Both the position numbers and the translations under genes were made by a program. Below the pieces are notes generated by a model. That model was not told where the DNA came from. It worked only from the letters and a program-made list of their open reading frames with translations, and ran no database searches. A stretch of DNA of 64,000 nucleotides from Phormidesmis sp963710175 (lineage in GTDB: Bacteria > Cyanobacteriota > Cyanobacteriia > Phormidesmidales > Phormidesmidaceae): assembly GCA_963710175.1 (NCBI GenBank), contig CAVPZC010000002.1, forward strand, positions 1,736,001-1,800,000. Reading direction: 5' to 3'. Within the stretch, counting starts at the first letter, position 1, and the number at the start of each line of letters is the position of its first letter. This document shows, in pieces, positions 59,554 through 64,000 of the stretch.

Positions 59554-60516
59554 TCATAGTTCAGCAGACGACTGCACTGTTTGCGGCCCTGGCACAGATT
59601 CTTTGAGCCAAGCCAAGATCAGCGCATTGACAATCTCGGGCCGTTCATCGTGAGGGCAGTGGCCAGTGTCAGGAATCGCATGAAAGGCCACGTCTCGCTC
59701 AGGATCGGCGGCTAAATCCTGATAGACACCAGCGGCCATGATCGGCGTCCAGGGGTCTTTTTCGCCCCAGAGCACCAGCAGCGGCTGACTCACCTGCGGC
59801 AATAGCTCGCTGGGCCGAGGGCCGGGCGGCGCGCTTAAAATAGAGGCGAAGACCTGCTGCGCACCAGGTTGACAGGCGGGGCCATGCAAAATATCGATTA
59901 GCTCTGGGGTGATCGCCCGGCGGTTGCCGTATACCTGCTTGAGCGAGCCGCGAATCCGGCCTTTTGTCCGCACCTGGTTGAATAGAAACGGCCCAGTGAA
60001 GCGATTGCTGACCAATTTGCTGAAAGCGCCCATCACCCACCCTAGCGATCGCGGCAGGTCTTCGGGGCGATGGTTGAGGCTACCGGCGCAGTTGAGCAGC
60101 ACACCACCAGCGGCGGTTTCGGGGTAGTTGGCCAGTGTCATCAGGGCCATGAGTGCCCCAATTGAGTTGCCGATAAAGATGGCGGGCGATCGTACTTTCA
60201 CCTGCCAAAAGTCGTGCAGCAGCTTCACCCAAAATTCTAAACTGTAGTCCAGCGCAGGCTTGTCCGAGTCGCCAAAGCCCAGCAGGTCAATCGCATAAAC
60301 CCGGTACCCCGCCGCCGCCAGCACTGTAATATTTTTGCGCCAGTGACCAATAGAAGCGCCAAACCCGTGGAGCAGCACAATCGGCTGACCTTCACCCGCC
60401 ACTACATATTTGATGTCGTAGCCACGCCAGTCCCAGGTGAGCTTTTCACCCGTATAGCTAGCTGCCGTCTGGCTGGACTGAGGTGCTGTAGGCTGTCTGG
60501 TCAGTTGGGCTGTCAT
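59554..60516 (-). CDS. Alpha/beta hydrolase
   Basis: A 320-residue alpha/beta hydrolase. The oxyanion loop is PIVLLHGFGASIGHWRKN; the nucleophile elbow is FIGNSIGALM with S118; the acid is in LLVLWGEKDPWTP and the histidine in AIPDTGHCPHDERPE. AIDLLGFGDSDKP is also typical of the haloalkane dehalogenase/epoxide hydrolase-like group and of chloroplast hydrolases related to pheophytinase. The lid region (about 150-215, PEDLPRSLGWVMGAFSKLVSNRFTG) is longer than in simple esterases. The substrate is not known. Start ATG at 60514-60516. Cytoplasmic. Confidence 0.88.
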   Translation of the reverse strand: MTAQLTRQPTAPQSSQTAASYTGEKLTWDWRGYDIKYVVAGEGQPIVLLHGFGASIGHWRKNITVLAAAGYRVYAIDLLGFGDSDKPALDYSLEFWVKLLHDFWQVKVRSPAIFIGNSIGALMALMTLANYPETAAGGVLLNCAGSLNHRPEDLPRSLGWVMGAFSKLVSNRFTGPFLFNQVRTKGRIRGSLKQVYGNRRAITPELIDILHGPACQPGAQQVFASILSAPPGPRPSELLPQVSQPLLVLWGEKDPWTPIMAAGVYQDLAADPERDVAFHAIPDTGHCPHDERPEIVNALILAWLKESVPGPQTVQSSAEL

Positions 60517-60698
60517 CAGGTCGTGAATGAGAATACGTCTTCCATCATACGGAATTGCTCAATAGAATGTCGGCTAGGGCGAGGGCTCGTTTTAGTGGGG
60601 CGATCCACTCATGTCGTTTCCCTAGTGACCGTGCCGCTAGGCAGTAGGCTAAAATCAGCGACCTGATCACATCTCCCTACTGCGCCTTATTTAAGAAT

Positions 60699-61121
60699 AT
60701 GGAAACCCCCAATTTTTTCATCTGGGCGGTGGTCATTTTCGGCATTGCCGGATTTTCCATCGGCTCCATGATCAATGCCTACCGCCAGCCCATCACTCAG
60801 GCCCCTTTTCCCAATGCCGCTATCGATCAACCCTCAGTGCCGCTATCGTCAGCTGCCTTGACCCTTTTCGTCGGCGCGGTAGGCACCTATCAGGCCAGCG
60901 ACTATCGCGGTGCTATTGAACAGCTGACTCAAGTCGTAGAGCAGGAGCCCAACTGCGCTGAGGCCTGGCACAATATGGGCTTAGCCTACGCCAATATTGG
61001 GAATAATAACAAGGCTGTTCGCAGTCTCTTAAAAGCGAGTGAGGCTTATGACCAGCAAGGTACCAAAGCCGGCATTGACCGCATTAAACAAGAGCTCGAA
61101 ACGCTTCAGTCTGCCGATTAG
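60699..61121 (+). CDS. Membrane-anchored TPR protein
   Basis: A 140-residue protein. The N-terminal hydrophobic helix (about 8-26, IWAVVIFGIAGFSIGSMI) anchors it in the membrane. One to two TPR units follow: GTYQASDYRGAIEQLTQVVEQEPNCAEAWHNMGLAYANIG and NNNKAVRSLLKASEAYDQQG. TPR pairs bind peptide or protein partners. Cyanobacteria have many such proteins, including assembly factors of photosystems, but nothing here names the partner. Start ATG 60699. A hairpin lies 30 bases after the stop, though its T-tract faces the other strand. Confidence 0.8.
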   Translation: METPNFFIWAVVIFGIAGFSIGSMINAYRQPITQAPFPNAAIDQPSVPLSSAALTLFVGAVGTYQASDYRGAIEQLTQVVEQEPNCAEAWHNMGLAYANIGNNNKAVRSLLKASEAYDQQGTKAGIDRIKQELETLQSAD

Positions 61122-61150
61122 GTCGCTGAAATATCTTTAAAAAGAAAAAA

Positions 61151-61170
61151 GGAGAGCCGTGCGGCTCTCC
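61151..61170 (-). terminator. Intrinsic terminator of gatB
   Basis: GGAGAGCCG (61151-61159) pairs exactly with CGGCTCTCC (61162-61170) around TG. Read on the minus strand the stem is followed by TTTTTTCTTTTT, a strong U-tract, so it ends the gatB transcript; it may also slow the opposing TPR transcript. Confidence 0.8.
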
Positions 61171-61355
61171 CTACCATCAGGGTGCATCTACATGTACACA
61201 GTATTGCACGTTGGGGATGAGGGGTGTAACCCCTCTTTGTACTTATCCTAGAACTTCTGCGTTCGTATTTTAGAATTTGAGGCTTCAACCGGTCACTGTC
61301 TGTGATTTTGAGCAGGTTTTGCTTGCTTTTTACCGAATGCTTTATTACCGAACAG

Positions 61356-62849
61356 TTAGCTGTTGAGCTTTTTCCCGAGCAGCTGATTGGTCAGTTTGGG
61401 ATCAGCTCGTCCGCCCGTGCGCTTCATGACCTGGCCGACAAAAAAGCCTTTCAGCTTGGTCTTGCCCGCGCGGAACTTAGCGAGTTCGTCAGGGTTAGCA
61501 GCGAGCACAGCGTCGATCATCGCCTCAATTTCAGCCGGGTCTGAAATCTGACTAAGCCCTTTACTCTCCACAATTTGTTTGGGCGATCCGCCATTATTTA
61601 GCAGGTCTGGCAGCATATCTTTACCAATTTTATTACTAATGGTGCCGTCTTCAATCAGCTTCACCATTTCAGACAAGGCTTCTGGAGTGAGCTTGGTCTG
61701 GTCAATGCTGAGCTTTTCAGCGTTGATGTAAGCGGCAATGTCGCTCATAATCCAGTTGGCGACCAGCTTGGTGGATGCGCCAGCAGCGATCGCCGCTTCA
61801 AAGTACTCAGCCACCGTGCGATCATCAGTCAGTACAGCCGCATCATAAGCCGATAGAGCCATCTCTTCTTCGTAGCGCTGACGCTTTTGCGCAGGCAGCT
61901 CTGGCAGATCCGATTGCCACGCTCTAAGCTGGTCAGCGGTTACTTCAATCGGAGGTAGGTCAGGCTCAGGAAAGTAGCGATAGTCGCTCGCGCCTTCCTT
62001 CATGCGCATGCTTTTAGTGCGCTGCGGCCCTTCTTCCCACAGGCGAGTTTCTTGATAGATGGGTTCACCCGCTTCTACCGCTGCAATTTGCCGCTCAATT
62101 TCATAGTCGATGGCTTTGGCGATCGCGCTAAAAGAATTCATATTCTTAATCTCCACCTTAGTGCCAAACTCCGCCTGGCCCACTGGTCTTACAGAGATAT
62201 TCACATCGCAGCGCAGCGACCCTTCCTGCATATTGCCATCACCCACGCCCAAGTAGCGAATGATCCGACGAATTTCTTCAGCGTAAGCTGCCGCTTCCTC
62301 TCCAGAGCGAATGTCCGGCTCAGAAACGATTTCGACTAGGGGCACCCCCGCTCGGTTGTAGTCCACCAGCGAATACGAGGAGCCAGACAAGCTATCACTG
62401 CCCGCATGTACCAGCTTGCCTGCATCTTCTTCCATGTGCAGCCGCGTAATGCCAATGCGCTTACGGACAGGCTCACCATCCTTTACCAGCTCAATTTCTA
62501 TCCAACCGTGCTCAGCGATCGGCAGGTCAAACTGAGAGATCTGATAGTTTTTAGGCAGGTCAGGATAAAAATACTGCTTACGGTCAAACTTGCTGTAGGG
62601 CGCAATCTGACAGTTCAGCGCCAGTCCCGCTTTCACCGCGTACTCCAGCACCTTTTCATTCAGCACGGGCAGCACACCCGGCAGCCCCATTGTCACCGGG
62701 TCGATATAGGTGTTTGGGTCAGCGCCGAAAGCTGCCGAGCTAGTCGAGAAAATCTTGGTTTCTGTCCCTAGCTGACAGTGGGTTTCCAGGCCAATAACGG
62801 CTTCGTATTTAGCTTTTGCAGAGGGTTTAGCAGGCGCGGCAGCAGTCAT
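61356..62849 (-). CDS. gatB: Aspartyl/glutamyl-tRNA(Asn/Gln) amidotransferase subunit B
   Basis: A 497-residue subunit of the GatCAB complex, which amidates Glu-tRNA(Gln) and Asp-tRNA(Asn). It has EAVIGLETHCQLGTETKIFS, PVTMGLPGVLPVLNEK, the cradle-domain signature YSLVDYNRAGVPLVEIVSEPD, the helical domain, and the C-terminal YqeY-like tail ending KFRAGKTKLKGFFVGQVMKRTGGRADP. GatB phosphorylates the tRNA-bound Glu/Asp and passes ammonia. Length is normal. GatA and GatC are not in the window, as is usual for cyanobacteria where the gat genes are scattered. Start ATG at 62847-62849; an intrinsic terminator lies about 190 bases downstream. Confidence 0.96.
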   Translation of the reverse strand: MTAAAPAKPSAKAKYEAVIGLETHCQLGTETKIFSTSSAAFGADPNTYIDPVTMGLPGVLPVLNEKVLEYAVKAGLALNCQIAPYSKFDRKQYFYPDLPKNYQISQFDLPIAEHGWIEIELVKDGEPVRKRIGITRLHMEEDAGKLVHAGSDSLSGSSYSLVDYNRAGVPLVEIVSEPDIRSGEEAAAYAEEIRRIIRYLGVGDGNMQEGSLRCDVNISVRPVGQAEFGTKVEIKNMNSFSAIAKAIDYEIERQIAAVEAGEPIYQETRLWEEGPQRTKSMRMKEGASDYRYFPEPDLPPIEVTADQLRAWQSDLPELPAQKRQRYEEEMALSAYDAAVLTDDRTVAEYFEAAIAAGASTKLVANWIMSDIAAYINAEKLSIDQTKLTPEALSEMVKLIEDGTISNKIGKDMLPDLLNNGGSPKQIVESKGLSQISDPAEIEAMIDAVLAANPDELAKFRAGKTKLKGFFVGQVMKRTGGRADPKLTNQLLGKKLNS

Positions 62850-62935
62850 AAAAGCGTCGAGGTAGGTTGAGTGAATTCTATAGAGCGAGCTGATTACACT
62901 GGCAATTGTAGCCCTATCGCCAGCGCTTGGAACGA

Positions 62936-63129
62936 CTAGGAAAGCGGCGTCTCATCAACAGATATCAGAAAGTCGCAAAAACTATCAAGCTGCTGGGTAA
63001 TTAACGTATAGAAATCTTCGAGCTGATAGTTCTCAGCAATACCTTCTAGCTCCAAGCTTTGAGAATATCGGCAAGGGCTCTGGCTTGCTGTAGGCCAGGC
63101 TGATGACGGGACTGTAGACGCGATCGCAT
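62936..63129 (-). pseudogene. Possible small frameshifted gene
   Basis: From ATG 63127-63129 the frame reads RSRLQSRHQPGLQQARALADILK and then soon stops. One base earlier in frame, starting within the same AAAGC, the reading continues as LELEGIAENYQLEDFYTLITQQ and ends at TAG 62936-62938. The two halves look like one helical protein of about 64 residues interrupted by a -1 frameshift near 63057. The opening resembles the N-terminal helix of MNT-type nucleotidyltransferases, but the rest does not, so I do not name it. The frameshift could be a true mutation or a sequencing error. It directly follows another small frame on the same strand. Confidence 0.35.
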
Positions 63130-63130
63130 T

Positions 63131-63397
63131 TCAATCTTTTGCCGCTGCCTCTGGAGCCACATAAGGCTGATACTTTTCAGGAACCGCTTTTTGAGTTCGA
63201 GCTGTCTCCATACAAAGCAGTATATCAAGGACGCTTTGAGTTGCTAAAGCGAAGTCGTTATGAGTATACTGTAGAAGTTCGTCGAGGGTGCTATAGCCAT
63301 TGCAGGCATTAACTTTATGCGGACTGTGAAGAACCGACGCATGATTCAGTAGGACATGGAACAATAGCGGCAAAAGTAGTGCGCTATTATTAGCCAT
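63131..63397 (-). CDS. Doubtful small hypothetical protein
   Basis: An 88-residue open frame from ATG 63395-63397. The sequence is helical (LLPLLFHVLLNHASVLHS, LDELLQYTHNDFALATQSVL) with a Pro/Ala-rich end. No family is recognised. It has no competing gene on the other strand, and its TGA is followed after one base by the ATG of the next small frame, which argues for a two-gene unit. A ribosome-binding site is not clear. It may be real or chance. Confidence 0.35.
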   Translation of the reverse strand: MANNSALLLPLLFHVLLNHASVLHSPHKVNACNGYSTLDELLQYTHNDFALATQSVLDILLCMETARTQKAVPEKYQPYVAPEAAAKD

Positions 63398-63491
63398 TGT
63401 GACTGCTCTGAAACGTCCTTTACAGACCTTTAGCTCATCTAAAGACACCTCTCTAAAGGCTCTTAGACCCCTTTCTAACCAGGAGACTCTC

Positions 63492-63995
63492 ATGGTTTCA
63501 ACAACTTCCAAATCTGCCTTCTATCCCACTCGGATTGACCTGCCGCTAGATACCCGTCAGTCGGTGGTCGCCATGCTCAACGGTACGCTGGCCGCAACTA
63601 CCGACTTGCGTACTCAAACCAAGCAGGCCCACTGGAATGTGAAAGGCAAAGATTTTTACCAGCTGCATCTGCTGTTTGACGAAATGGCAGGCGAGCTGGA
63701 AGCGTACAGCGATATGGTCGCTGAACGGGTAACTGCCCTAGCAGGAACTGCCATGGGTACCGTGCGCGCCGCCGCCAGCGAATCTATTTTGCCTGAGTAC
63801 GACTTCGACGCAGTCGGCGGCATGGAGCACGTTACCGCCCTAGCGGATCGCTACGCGGCCTACGCTAAGCATCTGCGCGAAAACATCGATAAAGCAGATG
63901 AGCTAGGCGATCAGGACACAAACGATCTGTATGTGGAGATCTCTCGAACTATCGACAAGCGCCTGTGGTTCTTAGAAGCTCATCTGGTCGGCTAA
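63492..63995 (+). CDS. dps: Dps-family ferritin-like DNA-protection protein
   Basis: A 167-residue four-helix protein. The ferroxidase region is TKQAHWNVKGKDFYQLHLLF followed by DEMAGELEAYSDMVAERVTALAG, where the His, Asp and Glu of the inter-subunit iron site are conserved. The final helices have YVEISRTIDKRLWFLEAHL, as in other Dps proteins. Dps forms a dodecamer that oxidises ferrous iron with H2O2 and shields DNA in stress. AGGAG at 63481-63485 sets ATG 63492. The gene ends five bases before the window edge. Confidence 0.93.
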   Translation: MVSTTSKSAFYPTRIDLPLDTRQSVVAMLNGTLAATTDLRTQTKQAHWNVKGKDFYQLHLLFDEMAGELEAYSDMVAERVTALAGTAMGTVRAAASESILPEYDFDAVGGMEHVTALADRYAAYAKHLRENIDKADELGDQDTNDLYVEISRTIDKRLWFLEAHLVG

Positions 63996-64000
63996 CGCTA

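Overview
This looks like a chromosomal segment of a filamentous or Leptolyngbya/Phormidesmis-type cyanobacterium. The octamer GCGATCGC (HIP1) recurs throughout. Several proteins belong to families I know mainly or only from cyanobacteria: an EGY-like site-2 protease, a DUF2811 protein, a DUF2808 protein, a small Nfu protein and a RodZ-like protein with a DUF4115 tail. The genus is an inference from style and gene content, not from a marker gene. I saw no rRNA gene, tRNA gene, CRISPR array, complete insertion sequence or prophage.

Left part (1-16.5 kb): mostly housekeeping. In order: the 3' end of a Ctp protease, an HD phosphohydrolase, a degenerate metallo-beta-lactamase-fold protein, a membrane site-2 protease, small cyanobacterial hypotheticals, msrA, a CAP-domain lipoprotein with a PEP-CTERM-like tail, an ABC permease, a PrxQ-type peroxiredoxin, nfu, serS, rseP, nth, rpsN, aat, a tandem universal stress protein and a hotdog thioesterase. 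A decayed threonine synthase fragment lies at 4.6-4.9 kb. At 16.64-16.71 kb there is a striking array of 11-bp repeats that resemble DnaA boxes.

Middle (17-33.5 kb): envelope and metabolic genes, mainly on the minus strand: tatC, a RodZ-like protein, a lytic transglycosylase, phosphoglucomutase, a MOSC protein and nnr. pepA is on the plus strand. A histidine kinase here has an N-terminal membrane domain whose key residues are spaced like those of the plant and cyanobacterial ethylene-receptor domain.

Accessory block (33.8-50.7 kb): a one-direction run that looks like a surface glycan or glycolipid locus. It holds a GT4 glycosyltransferase split by one in-frame stop, two paralogous GlpD-like FAD oxidoreductases, a membrane hydrolase, an unknown HxH protein, a methyltransferase, a sugar-nucleotide-type SDR, a hexapeptide acyltransferase, a flippase-like membrane protein and a DUF4038-like glycosidase. 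It ends with a polyprenyl-phosphate glycosyltransferase (GT2) and two tandem ArnT/PMT-like membrane glycosyltransferases. The inferred logic is that sugars are built and decorated in the cytoplasm, the GT2 loads them on a lipid carrier, and the GT39/83-like enzymes transfer them on the far side of the membrane. Palindromic repeats with compensatory changes and a MITE-like element sit inside and at the end of this block.

Right part (51-64 kb): mixed small genes. In order: a DUF2808 protein, N-formylglutamate amidohydrolase, a TIR-domain protein, a baeRF3-like protein, a cupin, a CDGSH protein, a GNAT acetyltransferase, an orphan ParA, tsaE, an unknown coiled-coil membrane protein, an EVE protein, an alpha/beta hydrolase, a TPR protein, gatB, two doubtful small frames and a Dps protein.
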